This document shows positions 16,801-24,903 of a stretch of DNA of 64,000 bases, piece by piece. Origin of the DNA: Bacillota bacterium (GTDB taxonomy: Bacteria; Bacillota; Clostridia; Lachnospirales; Lachnospiraceae). The notes beneath the pieces are model-generated. The model saw only the letters and a list, made by a program, of their open reading frames with translations. It had not been told where the DNA came from and did no database searches. The stretch lies in the NCBI GenBank assembly GCA_023391695.1, contig JAEWAK010000017.1, forward strand, positions 62,001 through 126,000. The letters run 5' to 3'. A program made the position numbers and the translations under genes. Positions within the stretch are counted from its first letter, which is position 1; each line of letters opens with the position of its first letter.

Positions 16801-17636
16801 GGAACCAGGGCATTACCATCGATGAAAACTCTGTATACGATATCCAGATTAAGCGCCTCCATGAATATAAACGGCAGCAGATGAACGCTTTGTATGTCAT
16901 TCATAAATATCTGGAAATTAAGAGGGGAAAGCAGCCAAAGGTACCGGTTACGGTTATTTTCGGGGCCAAAGCCGCACCGGCTTACGTGATCGCAAAAGAT
17001 ATTATTCACCTGATCCTGTGCCTTCAGGAATTAATTCATAATGATCCCCAGGTAAGTCCTTATCTGAAGGTGGTCATGGTGGAAGATTATAATGTGACGA
17101 AAGCGGAAGTGCTGATCCCGGCCTGTGATATATCGGAGCAGATTTCCCTGGCTTCAAAGGAAGCCAGCGGTACGGGCAATATGAAGTTTATGTTAAACGG
17201 GGCCGTAACTTTAGGTACCCTGGACGGAGCCAATGTTGAAATCAGTGACCTGGTAGGAAAGGATAACATTTACCTTTTTGGAGAAACCAGTGACCGGATT
17301 ATTGAACATTACCGGAAAGCGGATTATGTATCAAAAACCTACTACCAAAAGGATAAGAATATCAGGGAGGCTCTGGATTTTATAATCAGTGACCGGATGT
17401 TAGCCATTGGCAGCAGAGAAAATCTGACCAGGATTTACAGGGAGCTTCTTGATAAGGACTGGTTTATGTCCCTCCTGGATTTTGAGGATTATGTAAGGGT
17501 TAGGGAAGAGGCTTATGCAGCTTATGAAGACCGTCTGGCCTGGGCTGTAAAAATGCTTAACAATATTGCCAATGCAGGATATTTTTCTTCCGACCGTACC
17601 ATTCTTGAATATAACAGAGATATCTGGAAACTGTAA
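13890..17636 (+). CDS. MalQ-GlgP fusion: 4-alpha-glucanotransferase joined to alpha-glucan phosphorylase
   Basis: One 1248-residue open frame carries two enzymes. Residues ~1-490 are a GH77 amylomaltase with YQPYSSFAGDELY, DVPFYVG, RIDHFRAFD (nucleophile Asp), VAEDLGDM (acid/base Glu), TGTHDNET and GTLGSPNWEWKL. Residues ~500-1248 are a GT35 phosphorylase with YYISAEFLIGKLL, PSLGNGGLGRLAACFLDS, QINDTHPSM, NGITFRRWL, IQIKRLHEYKRQ and the pyridoxal-phosphate lysine in EASGTGNMKFML. The phosphorylase N-terminus looks somewhat short. Together they would disproportionate maltodextrins and release glucose-1-phosphate. Start 13890 is chosen for GGAGG at 13880-13884. Confidence 0.95.
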   Translation: MREAGVLMPVASLPSDYGVGDFGDYSYQFIDFLKESNAEIWQILPLNPLGYGESPYQPYSSFAGDELYIDLAGLYREGLLKELPPAFRKNSTRISYQEVRDYKEKYLKTAFSAYIPDEEYEEFVRQEWVYLYAVFLTLKKKNGLKCWNEWREEHKNWIRDRSFDETVYREDINYEMFVQYQFYRQWMALKDYANQLGIRIMGDVPFYVGIDSLDVWSDQEDFLLDEDGHPVFIAGVPPDYFCSTGQRWGNPIYNWQHMKQNGFSFWLDRFGYMARLFDIIRIDHFRAFDTYWKIPASCETAVEGEWVEAPGYELFDLLFKTFPGIRIVAEDLGDMREEVYELRDYYRLKGMKIIQFAFDPLEGNNNFTDRENMIVYTGTHDNETILGWFENQSGQVQEETDLELYSLGYETGSISRRFIRYALDNIADTAIIPVQDILELGNEGRLNTPGTLGSPNWEWKLASLDKLKACAGFFADAIAESGRSGNIRKAPDKYKDPARLLKKLLALQFGKTIAQCTREQLLAGLFGMVKRLAGHREEYRDKRKLYYISAEFLIGKLLSNNLINLGIYEDIRELLASQGQDLTEVEETETEPSLGNGGLGRLAACFLDSIATLGLAGDGIGLNYHFGLFKQKFEDNLQKEEKNPWMEKACWLTKKKNSYVVEFGGFQLKSVLYDIDVTGYQNRTNKLHLFDTELVEEGLVKEGIDFDKEDIKRNLTLFLYPDDSDEAGRRLRIYQQYFMVSCGAQLILEEALRRGSNLHDLHEYAVIQINDTHPSMVIPELIRLLMKQGIGLDEAVQIVSKTCAYTNHTILAEALEKWPLDYLKKVVPQLVPIIEILDDRVRRKYEQENTAIIDGEDRVHMASLDIHYGFSVNGVAALHTDILKTAELNHFYQIYPEKFNNKTNGITFRRWLLHCNRELAAYVESLIGDGFHKDAMELTKLLAYKNDKNVLLKLLDIKYQNKLKLKDWLIRNQGITIDENSVYDIQIKRLHEYKRQQMNALYVIHKYLEIKRGKQPKVPVTVIFGAKAAPAYVIAKDIIHLILCLQELIHNDPQVSPYLKVVMVEDYNVTKAEVLIPACDISEQISLASKEASGTGNMKFMLNGAVTLGTLDGANVEISDLVGKDNIYLFGETSDRIIEHYRKADYVSKTYYQKDKNIREALDFIISDRMLAIGSRENLTRIYRELLDKDWFMSLLDFEDYVRVREEAYAAYEDRLAWAVKMLNNIANAGYFSSDRTILEYNRDIWKL

Positions 17637-17958
17637 GTTAGGATTTATATCCGGTGTAATGTCACAAAGACTAAGTAGGCAGGTATCTTTTTCGGGCTGT
17701 TTCAAAACATTTGAAAATGTTATGGAACAGCCTGTTTGAAAGAAATTTCAGAATAAGTTTAAGTCGATCGTGTTATATTATCGAAAGAGTATAATGATAT
17801 AATAGAAATTAAATTCAAAATCGGGTTCAAAATAGCAAAATTATATGTTTTGTCAGCACAATAAGCATAGAAATATCCGGTCGGAAATTGTATGATAATA
17901 ATGTAAATATATTCGATTTTAAGTTGGTTTATAATGAATCAGATAAGGAGTTAAAGAC
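17637..17958. other. Intergenic region between malQ-glgP and the oxidoreductase
   Basis: No gene seen. It contains the stem-loop at 17694-17737 and is AT-rich afterwards, with TATAAT-like boxes near 17792-17803 and 17930-17935. No good -35 partner was found for the latter, so the oxidoreductase promoter is unclear. Confidence 0.45.
17694..17737 (+). terminator. Hairpin, possible terminator of malQ-glgP
   Basis: GGCTGTTTC pairs with GGAACAGCC, with an inner AACATT/AATGTT stem. Only TGTTTG follows, so termination may be weak. Confidence 0.5.
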
Positions 17959-19038
17959 ATGGAAAAAATCAAAGTAGGAATTGTTGGCTGCGGCGGTATT
18001 GCTAACGGAAAGCACCTTCCGGCCATAAAAAGAAACGGAAATTTTGAAATAGCGGCTTTTTGTGATATTAAAAAAGAGAGGGCACAAGAAGCCAGAGAAA
18101 AGTTCGGGACTCCGGATGCCAGGATCTATACGGATTATAAGGAATTATTAAAGGAAGATATAGCGGCAGTGTATGTATTGACACCCAATAAATCCCATGC
18201 CGGTATTTCCATCGCCGCAATGAGGGCCGGTAAACATGTACTTTGTGAGAAGCCCATGGCAAAATCCTATGCGGAAGCAAAACAGATGGTGGATACGGCG
18301 AAAGAGACCGGTAAAATCCTGACCATCGGTTATCAGAACCGTTACCGTTCGGATTCGGTTTACTTAAAAAGGGCCTGTGAAAACGGTGACCTGGGTGAAA
18401 TTTATTATGCGAAAGCACATGCCGTTAGAAGGCGTGCCGTACCTACCTGGGGGGTATTTTTAGACGAAGAGGAACAGGGCGGAGGGCCGTTAATCGATAT
18501 CGGTACCCATGCGCTGGATTTAACTTTATGGATGATGGATAATTATGAACCGGTGTCCGTAACCGGCTCTGTCTACCGCAAGCTCGCAGATCAGACTGAA
18601 ACCGGCAATGCGTTCGGCGAGTGGGATAATACAAAATTTACGGTAGAAGATTCTGCTTTCGGTTTTATTAAAATGAAAAACGGCGCAACCATTCATCTTG
18701 AAGCGGCATGGGCTTTAAATACCCTGGATGTGGATGAAGCAAAAACCAGTTTATGCGGTACTAAAGCCGGTGCGGATATGAAAAAAGGGCTTCGTATAAA
18801 CCGGGTACAGTATAATAAGCAGAGTGTGGAGATTCCGGATTTATCTGCCGGAGGAGTTGCTTTTTTTGACGGACAGGGAGAAAAAGATTCCGATGTGGAG
18901 CAAAGAGTATTTTACGAGGCTGTTACAAAAGGAAACGACCTGATTGTAAAACCGGAACAGGCTATGATAGTTACTAAAATTTTGGAAGCCATCTATGAAT
19001 CCGGAAGAAGCGGAAAAACGGTTTACTTTAACGATTAG
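17959..19038 (+). CDS. Gfo/Idh/MocA-family NAD(P)-dependent oxidoreductase
   Basis: 359 residues. The N-terminal Rossmann fold starts with VGIVGCGGIANGKHLPAI. The signature EKPMAKSYAEAKQM follows near residue 98, then the C-terminal alpha/beta domain with GGGPLIDIGTHALDLTLWMM, whose DIGTH supplies the usual catalytic Asp and His. Members oxidise or reduce sugars, inositols or amino sugars. It stands alone between noncoding stretches, so no substrate can be assigned. Confidence 0.92.
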   Translation: MEKIKVGIVGCGGIANGKHLPAIKRNGNFEIAAFCDIKKERAQEAREKFGTPDARIYTDYKELLKEDIAAVYVLTPNKSHAGISIAAMRAGKHVLCEKPMAKSYAEAKQMVDTAKETGKILTIGYQNRYRSDSVYLKRACENGDLGEIYYAKAHAVRRRAVPTWGVFLDEEEQGGGPLIDIGTHALDLTLWMMDNYEPVSVTGSVYRKLADQTETGNAFGEWDNTKFTVEDSAFGFIKMKNGATIHLEAAWALNTLDVDEAKTSLCGTKAGADMKKGLRINRVQYNKQSVEIPDLSAGGVAFFDGQGEKDSDVEQRVFYEAVTKGNDLIVKPEQAMIVTKILEAIYESGRSGKTVYFND

Positions 19039-19227
19039 GAAAAAAATTAAAACCTGACATAATGCCGTCAGTTTATGACAGGTATAATGTGATTACAGAT
19101 GACAAACTTAATATTACAGTCAGTCATCTGAATATTATTAGTGTACCGTCTGGGTTATAATTAGATAAAGCACTGCCTGTTTTATCTAAAGATGAACCGG
19201 AGAGTATATTAGTCAGGGAGAAATAAT
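19039..19227. other. Intergenic region with two stem-loops
   Basis: Hairpins are visible at 19096-19130 (CAGATGAC with GTCATCTG) and 19161-19189 (TTAGATAAA with TTTATCTAA). Neither has a T-run. They may be structure in the leader of the next small gene. Confidence 0.4.
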
Positions 19228-19566
19228 ATGATTACAAATTTACCGCAGGTTATTGAAAGTTATTTTAGTGCATCCAATGCTTATGACAGCAGGAGGCTTA
19301 AGGAATGTTTTACGGAAGATGCCCTTCTTATTGATGAGGAAAAGGAACATCACGGACCGGACGAAATTGATAAACAAATTACCGGTACAAACCTGGAGGC
19401 ACAGGTTAAAAACCAGGTTATAAAAGTAACTGAGGAAAAAGGAGCGGTCATTGTTACTGCTATTGTTTCCGGCAATTTCGACGGAAGTCCGGTTCCCCTG
19501 GATTTTTGGTTTACCCTTCAGGAACAGAAAATCAAGAGGCTTGAGATAGTTCTTTCCAAGCCTTGA
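19228..19566 (+). CDS. NTF2-like/SnoaL-like small protein
   Basis: 112 residues with the cone-fold pattern of the SnoaL-like family: helices up to VIESYFSASNAYDSRRLKECFTED, then HGPDEIDKQI, then long strands (AVIVTAIVSGNF and PLDFWFTLQ). Such proteins are isomerases, cyclases or simple ligand binders, and function cannot be assigned. It is a single gene ended by a strong terminator. GGGAG lies 8 bases before the start. Confidence 0.8.
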   Translation: MITNLPQVIESYFSASNAYDSRRLKECFTEDALLIDEEKEHHGPDEIDKQITGTNLEAQVKNQVIKVTEEKGAVIVTAIVSGNFDGSPVPLDFWFTLQEQKIKRLEIVLSKP

Positions 19567-19668
19567 AATTAGGGATGATATTATTAAGTTATGTAACAGG
19601 TTAGAGCATGCAGCAAAGTGGAATGATCGTAACACTTTGACGAATTGTATAGCGGTCATTTACTGTCT

Positions 19669-19718
19669 AATCAAAGTTAATCTTAAAAGTACTTTAGGAT
19701 TAACTTTGATTTATTTTA
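19669..19718 (+). terminator. Rho-independent terminator after the SnoaL-like gene
   Basis: AATCAAAGTTAATC (19669-19682) and GATTAACTTTGATT (19698-19711) form a perfect 14-base stem, followed by TATTTTATT. Confidence 0.85.
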
Positions 19719-19782
19719 TTCTTTGACTATTTTAGTTTTCCTGTCATAAAATAATAATAATATATGGTTTCATGAGGTCTTA

Positions 19783-21069
19783 ATGATTATACATGTAGTC
19801 CAACCAGGCGAAACGATACAGTCAATAGCAGATGAATATGGGGTAAATTCAGCCAGATTAATTCAGGATAATGATTTAACGAATCCGGATAACCTGGCAG
19901 TCGGCCAGACTATTGTCATAGTTTATCCCAGACAGGTCCACACCGTACAGGAGGGAGATACCCTGTTAAGTATCGCACAGAGTTACGGTGTAAGTGAATT
20001 GCAGTTACTAAGAAACAATCCATATCTTTTAGACCGGGAATATATATATCCGGGGGAAACAATTGTCATTGATTATATGGATGAAAAAATAGGTAATATT
20101 GTGACAAACGGATATGCTTATCCATATATTGACCTTAAAATACTTCAGAAGAACTTGCTTTATTTAACCTATCTGTCCGTATTTAATTATGTGGTTACGT
20201 CAAATGGTGAGTTAAATGAAGTGGATGATATGGACATTATTAATTTGGCAAAGTCTTACGGGGTTGCACCTATTATGGTACTGTCAAATGTAACCGAGGC
20301 AGGTAACATAGACCGGGAAATGCTGCACTACATATTAAACAATCCGGATTTCAGGAATAATTTAACGGATAATATCCTCAATGTTTTAAGGACAAAAGGT
20401 TATTATGGAATTAATATTGATACTCCATACATTATGACAGAAGACAGGCAATTATATTTTAATTTTATTTCTGAAATTACGGAAAGGTTACACAGCGAAG
20501 GATTTAAAGTATTTGTTACAATTACACCGAATTCTTTTGAACTGGAAGCCGGAACAACCTACGAAGCGGTAGATTATTCGCCGCTGGGGCAGATAACCGA
20601 CGGCATTATGATTTTATCTTACTCCTGGGGATATACATCGGAGATACCGGTAGAATCTATTCCATTTTATATACTGGTACTTTTATTAGAGTATGTTTTA
20701 ACACAGATACCGGCAGAAAAAATCATGATCGGTATTTCAAGTATAGGGTACATATGGCAGCTGCCTTACATGCCGGGAGTCTCAACCGCTAATTCCATAA
20801 GCAATACCAATGCCGTACAGCTGGCAAGTGATGTGGGGGCGGTAATCAATTATAATCCCAATAACCTGTCTTCCTATTTTTATGTAACGGATACCGATAA
20901 TTATTTGGTTTATTTCCATGATGTAAGAGGGGTGGATACTTCCCTGAGGGTAGTTACGGAACATGGTCTTATGGGGATTGGGATCTGGAATATTATGTAC
21001 TATCTTGCCCAAACCTTTTTACTGATTAATACCCAATATAATATAGACAGTGTTTACCTTGGCAGCTGA
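19783..21069 (+). CDS. LysM-GH18 protein of the spore cortex hydrolase type (YaaH/SleL-like)
   Basis: 428 residues. Two LysM peptidoglycan-binding domains (residues ~2-48 IHVVQPGETIQSIADEYGV, and ~51-96 HTVQEGDTLLSIAQSYGV) precede a glycoside hydrolase 18 barrel (~105-428, ending GIGIWNIMYY). There is no signal peptide, as is common for spore proteins of this type. The catalytic DxxDxDxE motif is altered: the segment reads GYYGINIDTPYI, so the position of the acid/base glutamate is proline. It may be inactive on cortex or use another residue. It begins with a single ATG after GAGG. Confidence 0.85.
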   Translation: MIIHVVQPGETIQSIADEYGVNSARLIQDNDLTNPDNLAVGQTIVIVYPRQVHTVQEGDTLLSIAQSYGVSELQLLRNNPYLLDREYIYPGETIVIDYMDEKIGNIVTNGYAYPYIDLKILQKNLLYLTYLSVFNYVVTSNGELNEVDDMDIINLAKSYGVAPIMVLSNVTEAGNIDREMLHYILNNPDFRNNLTDNILNVLRTKGYYGINIDTPYIMTEDRQLYFNFISEITERLHSEGFKVFVTITPNSFELEAGTTYEAVDYSPLGQITDGIMILSYSWGYTSEIPVESIPFYILVLLLEYVLTQIPAEKIMIGISSIGYIWQLPYMPGVSTANSISNTNAVQLASDVGAVINYNPNNLSSYFYVTDTDNYLVYFHDVRGVDTSLRVVTEHGLMGIGIWNIMYYLAQTFLLINTQYNIDSVYLGS

Positions 21070-21283
21070 TCATCAGCTGGCAAAACAGGCAAAGACGACA
21101 AATGCCGATTTTACTGGAATTATGCCGGTGGGGGACGAAATAGGTCAAGGCCCAGTGTGAAAGAAAATTCCAGGATAACCAGACAGGACAAGATTAAATT
21201 TAGTATAAAATTTTGGCTCCTACAGAATAATAGTGTTGTAGTTTATTTATGAATGCTATAAACAAAAAAGAGAGGAACAACCT

Positions 21284-21496
21284 ATGGAAAGTGTAAGACT
21301 TAACATCGAAGGGTTACAGGATGATGAGACACAGGCTAAAGTCAGGAACCAACTGGAAGGCATAGTAGGTGTGAAGGGCGTATCTTTAAGTGCGGGCCAG
21401 AATTATGTGGACATAAATTATGACGAGCAGACATCGTCCCAGGAAATTAATAACCATTTACAAAATAATGGGTACAAAGTAACGGATATAACGTAA
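21284..21496 (+). CDS. Small HMA-fold protein lacking the metal-binding CxxC
   Basis: 70 residues with the beta-alpha-beta-beta-alpha-beta pattern of heavy-metal-associated domains (SVRLNIEGL, then VRNQLEGIVGVKGVSLS, YVDINYDEQ and INNHLQNNGYKV), but with no cysteine at all, so it cannot bind copper in the usual way. AGAGAGG is upstream. Function is unknown. Confidence 0.65.
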   Translation: MESVRLNIEGLQDDETQAKVRNQLEGIVGVKGVSLSAGQNYVDINYDEQTSSQEINNHLQNNGYKVTDIT

Positions 21497-21543
21497 TAAA
21501 TAAGATTTATGCCGGGATAAAAGTTATATAGGAGTCCATTTGT

Positions 21544-21580
21544 AAAAAGGGTGCTGCCGGGGACTTGCGGACAGCGCCCT
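21544..21580 (-). terminator. Terminator between convergent genes (mainly for the minus-strand NlpC/P60 gene)
   Basis: GGGTGCTG (21549-21556) pairs with CAGCGCCC (21572-21579). Read on the minus strand the stem is followed by TTTTTAC, a good terminator for the NlpC/P60 gene ending at 21599. On the plus strand the T-run is poor. Confidence 0.65.
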
Positions 21581-21598
21581 GAATTGTATTCTTACTTA

Positions 21599-22039
21599 TC
21601 AGTCAATATAACTGACTGCTTTATATGGTTGTCTGTAATTATAATCGGATACCCGGATGCCCGTGCTGGAAGAGCTTGCAGAAATCACCTTGTCATCGCC
21701 GATATATAGGGCAACATGATTTATGGTGCCGTTTTTTCTATAAAATATCAGGTCTCCGGGTTTAATATTATCAAGGGAAACTTTTTTTCCACCGGCTGCC
21801 TGTGCCCTTGAGGTTCTAGGTATGCTGATACCCTTATCCCTGAATACGGATTGTGCGAATCCGGAACAGTCAGCCCCATTCGTCAAACTGGTTCCACCCC
21901 AGACATAGGGATTGCCTTCAAATTCCAGTGCATACTCTACAATCTCATTCCGGATGGAAGAGGAATTCATATCGGGTTTTGAGGAGTATATATTAAAATT
22001 AACCGGTTTATCAGAGGCTTTTATTTTTTGGGATTTCAT
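21599..22039 (-). CDS. NlpC/P60-family peptidoglycan endopeptidase
   Basis: 146 residues. The catalytic cysteine is in GADCSGFAQSVF, the histidine in NHVALYIGDD, and PGDLIFYRKNG lies between. These enzymes cut gamma-D-glutamyl to diamino acid bonds in cell-wall peptides. There is no signal peptide or membrane anchor, so it may act in a spore or after lysis. AAGGTGATGAAAGG precedes the start. The ~40-residue N-terminal part has no known domain. Confidence 0.88.
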   Translation of the reverse strand: MKSQKIKASDKPVNFNIYSSKPDMNSSSIRNEIVEYALEFEGNPYVWGGTSLTNGADCSGFAQSVFRDKGISIPRTSRAQAAGGKKVSLDNIKPGDLIFYRKNGTINHVALYIGDDKVISASSSSTGIRVSDYNYRQPYKAVSYID

Positions 22040-22313
22040 ATTCCTTTCATCACCTTAATTCCATGTCTTTCCTGATAGCTTCGAATATATCCGAAACGGA
22101 AGACTTTCTTTACAGATCAAATAAAAATTGCTCGATTAAACGAATAAAGCCATAGCTTATCAGTATCCTCAAACAGCAGTTATACAGCCTGGAAATCCGG
22201 TTAATTTCTTTATATATCCATATTATTTTATGTTTTATTGTAAAATTCGTTACTGACAGATATACCCCTTTCTATTTTTGTGTTTCACTCCATATTCTAA
22301 ACAGATTATATAA

Positions 22314-23198
22314 TTAATCGTTCTTGTATTTAATTGTTTTCATTCCGCCCTGTATTAATTTATCAATGGGCTGGTTATGGGAACGGCATATTCTTTTTAA
22401 ACCGAAAAGGGTTTCAGGATCGTTACTGATGAGATTCACACCGTATGTACAGGAAAGAGTAGCCTTAAAGCCTAATTTTTTTATGATATTCTCCGTCAGG
22501 TCATTATATTTTCCATAGGGATAGGTAAAAGTAGAGGGGGTTTTATTCGTAACCGACGTTACTTTTTCCTGTAAGGTACTGAGGTCTTCCGTTATGACTG
22601 CCTCATAATGGGTCGTGGATTCACTTTCCATTTTGTAACAGCCATACCGTCCGCCTTTGATTCTGTGTAAGTTATAGGAATGGTTTTGGATTTCAACCAA
22701 GCCAGATTGATCCATTTCATAAATATGATCCCAGGTTATAACGGCATAATTAATATTCTCGTCAAATACTTTTGAATAATCATCCGTGCTTTTTCCCACT
22801 ATGGATAATACAATCTTGGAATTATATTTTTTTAATAACGGAAATACATATTTGTAGATACTTATGGAACCATCGTCAAAAGATAAAATTATAGGGTTTT
22901 CCGGCAGGGGTTTACCGTTATACACATATTCGATTAAATCGGACATGGTTATTGTGGAATAATTATTTTCCGTTAAATACTTTAAATCGCTTTCAAATTC
23001 GTAAGGGCTGATTACATCTTTACCAAAGTTATTGTTCTTAACCTGGTGATACATCATGATAGGTACGCATACCAGCTGCTTATCGGAAGATACCGCATAT
23101 ATATCTATTAAGTTCCTTGCGATCGAAATAATCAGAAGAATAAATATTAAGATTATTAAAAAGGTTTTACGGTATTTTTTATTAATAATTTTAAACAT
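22314..23198 (-). CDS. Membrane-anchored polysaccharide deacetylase (NodB domain)
   Basis: About 294 residues. One N-terminal transmembrane segment (residues ~12-30, FLIILIFILLIISIA) is followed by an extracellular NodB domain with IMMYHQV, LSFDDGS, a metal-binding NHSYNLH (His-x3-His) and TFTYPYGKYN. It probably removes acetyl groups from cell-wall or capsular polysaccharide. Start 23198 (MFKII) is preferred because GGTGG lies just before it; an ATG 12 bases earlier has no ribosome site. It stands alone, about 275 bases from the NlpC/P60 gene. Confidence 0.85.
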   Translation of the reverse strand: MFKIINKKYRKTFLIILIFILLIISIARNLIDIYAVSSDKQLVCVPIMMYHQVKNNNFGKDVISPYEFESDLKYLTENNYSTITMSDLIEYVYNGKPLPENPIILSFDDGSISIYKYVFPLLKKYNSKIVLSIVGKSTDDYSKVFDENINYAVITWDHIYEMDQSGLVEIQNHSYNLHRIKGGRYGCYKMESESTTHYEAVITEDLSTLQEKVTSVTNKTPSTFTYPYGKYNDLTENIIKKLGFKATLSCTYGVNLISNDPETLFGLKRICRSHNQPIDKLIQGGMKTIKYKND

Positions 23199-23302
23199 AT
23201 GGGCCACCATTGGAAGTTATCTTTAATAGTAGTATATGATTTAAATGTATGTACATAGTCTGTTATTTTAGAATTTAGTTCATTTTGTTCTAAATGCTTT
23301 AG

Positions 23303-23401
23303 AAATGAAAACGTTTCATTTCGGCGGACGCCGAAGTCGCAAGAGGAAGGTTGATACTAAGGTGACGGTGCATCAGAGCCAGAGTTTGCCTTGGCAAACT
23401 C
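23303..23401. repeat. Cluster of palindromes including interspersed repeat copy B
   Basis: Three units in a row: an ATGAAA/TTTCAT palindrome (23304-23320), a perfect TTCGGCG/CGCCGAA hairpin (23320-23335), and a repeat (23341-23401) starting AAGAGGA and ending in the hairpin GAGTTTGCCTTGGCAAACTC. The last is a diverged copy of 13691-13751 with the same 41-base spacing. It lies 3' of the aspartase gene, but no T-run follows on the minus strand. Confidence 0.6.
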
Positions 23402-23413
23402 TTTATTCCGATG

Positions 23414-24730
23414 TCATTTTTGAAGCATTTCATTAAGGAGCTGCTTAGCCTTTTCCGTATTGCCGCCGCATTGTTCCAGAACCTGGCTTACGGTATCATA
23501 TCCAAGCTTTATAGTGTATTCCGTGGCAAAGGCAAAGGAGGAGTTAAGTAATGCCGTACATTTCATGGCATTTGGTTCTATCACTTCAATACATTTTTCC
23601 CTGAATAGTTGAACGGATTGACTTAAGAGTTCAAGGCTTTCCAGCAGGGAATCCGCAATAAGAGGAAGAAATGCATTGAGTTCAAATTCGCCGTGGGCAG
23701 CCGCTGTGGAAATTGCAAAATCATTTGCCATAGTACGCAGGGATACCTGAATAACCATTTCCGGAATTACGGGATTTACTTTTCCGGGCATAATGGTACT
23801 TCCCAGCTGCATGGGCTTTAACCGGATTTCACCGATGGCATTGGAATTCATTAAACGCAGGTCACCTGCAATTTTCATCAAATTTACCGCCAGTGCTTTT
23901 AAAAGGCCGGAAACTTCAACAAAAACGTCATTATTCTGGGTAATATCCAGAGGATATTCCGATACGGCAAGCCCTATGCCGGTCATGCTTCTTAAGGTTT
24001 CGATAATACCGAAACGGTACTGTTTACCCGCATTCGTACCGGTTCCGATGGCAGTTCCGCCGATATTGACCTGACGAAGCCGTTCTTCCACTTTATAGAG
24101 CCGCCACCTGTCCCGTGCAATTGCCTGGGCATAGGCGCCGAATTCCCCGCCCAGGGTAACGGGAATGGCATCCATTAACTCCGTTCTGCCAACCTTTTTA
24201 ATCGAATCAAATTCGTTTTCTTTTTTCTGGAGGGCTTCCTGCAGTTTGGCGCATTCCTCGCTTAATTTTCGTAAGGTATCGATTGCGGCAATGCGCAAAG
24301 CCGTTGGATATACATCGTTGGTGGACTGGCCCCGGTTTACGTCATCCAGGGGATGAATCTTATCATAAGATCCAAGGGGGTGGCCTATTTGCCTCAAGGC
24401 CAGGTTGGCAATCACCTCGTTTACATTCATATTGGTTGATGTACCGGCACCGCCCTGTAAAGCCTGGGTAATGAATTGGTCATCTGCCTCACCTGCAAGT
24501 ATACGGTCACAGGCACTTATGACCGCGGGGTAGATCCCTTTGGAATCGGCCCCGGTATTGATATAAGTAATTGCCGCTGCCTTTTTTATCTTAACAATGG
24601 AATAAATAAGACGAAGATTTGTGGTTTTATGGTTTAATTTAAAATTTTCGCAGGCCCGTTTGGTCTGAAGACCATATAGCTCATCATCATTCAATTCTGC
24701 CTGGCCTAATTTATCGGATTCTTTTCTCAT
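23414..24730 (-). CDS. aspA: Aspartate ammonia-lyase-like enzyme (aspartase/fumarase superfamily)
   Basis: 438 residues. Superfamily signatures are GGAGTSTNMNVNEVIAN, TELMDAIPVTLGGEFGAYA, GGTAIGTGTNA and the signature loop GSTIMPGKVNPVIPE. The TSTNMN and GGTAIGTGTNA forms suit aspartases, which split aspartate to fumarate and ammonia; fumarase is the alternative. It follows hydF on the same strand. In Clostridia this pairing is familiar, and the released ammonia could serve assembly of the FeFe-hydrogenase bridging ligand (inference). Start 24730 follows GGAG at the end of the 73-base repeat cassette; an earlier in-frame ATG lies inside that repeat. Confidence 0.85.
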   Translation of the reverse strand: MRKESDKLGQAELNDDELYGLQTKRACENFKLNHKTTNLRLIYSIVKIKKAAAITYINTGADSKGIYPAVISACDRILAGEADDQFITQALQGGAGTSTNMNVNEVIANLALRQIGHPLGSYDKIHPLDDVNRGQSTNDVYPTALRIAAIDTLRKLSEECAKLQEALQKKENEFDSIKKVGRTELMDAIPVTLGGEFGAYAQAIARDRWRLYKVEERLRQVNIGGTAIGTGTNAGKQYRFGIIETLRSMTGIGLAVSEYPLDITQNNDVFVEVSGLLKALAVNLMKIAGDLRLMNSNAIGEIRLKPMQLGSTIMPGKVNPVIPEMVIQVSLRTMANDFAISTAAAHGEFELNAFLPLIADSLLESLELLSQSVQLFREKCIEVIEPNAMKCTALLNSSFAFATEYTIKLGYDTVSQVLEQCGGNTEKAKQLLNEMLQK

Positions 24731-24804
24731 ATTAAACTCCAATCTGTGCGCTCCGGCGCACATACAAATCAGGATGTTGAAAAAACTGTTTTTGTTTTTT
24801 GAAC
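24731..24804 (-). repeat. 5'-UTR repeat cassette, copy 1 (before aspA)
   Basis: On the minus strand: an AT-rich hairpin (GTTCAAAAAAC with GTTTTTTCAAC, one mismatch), the linker ATCCTGATTTGTAT, a GC hairpin (GTGCGC, CGGA, GCGCAC), then GGAG just before the aspA start. The frame reads KKQKQFFQHPDLYV and RRSAQIGV, then a stop overlapping the aspA start region. Related copies are at 32311-32383 and 59937-60009. Confidence 0.8.
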
Positions 24805-24903
24805 CTGGTTCCCATGGACCGCATAAACCGGCTTCTACTGCCGCTGCAACAAATCAGCCGTAAGGCAGAACTGCAACCTGCCGCCAGGCTAGGCGGAATG
24901 TTT

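Noticed and set aside
23304..23320. ATGAAAACGTTTCAT palindrome as a cre site
   Set aside because: One base short of the cre consensus, and it sits 3' of two genes with no promoter to control; treated as part of a palindrome cluster.
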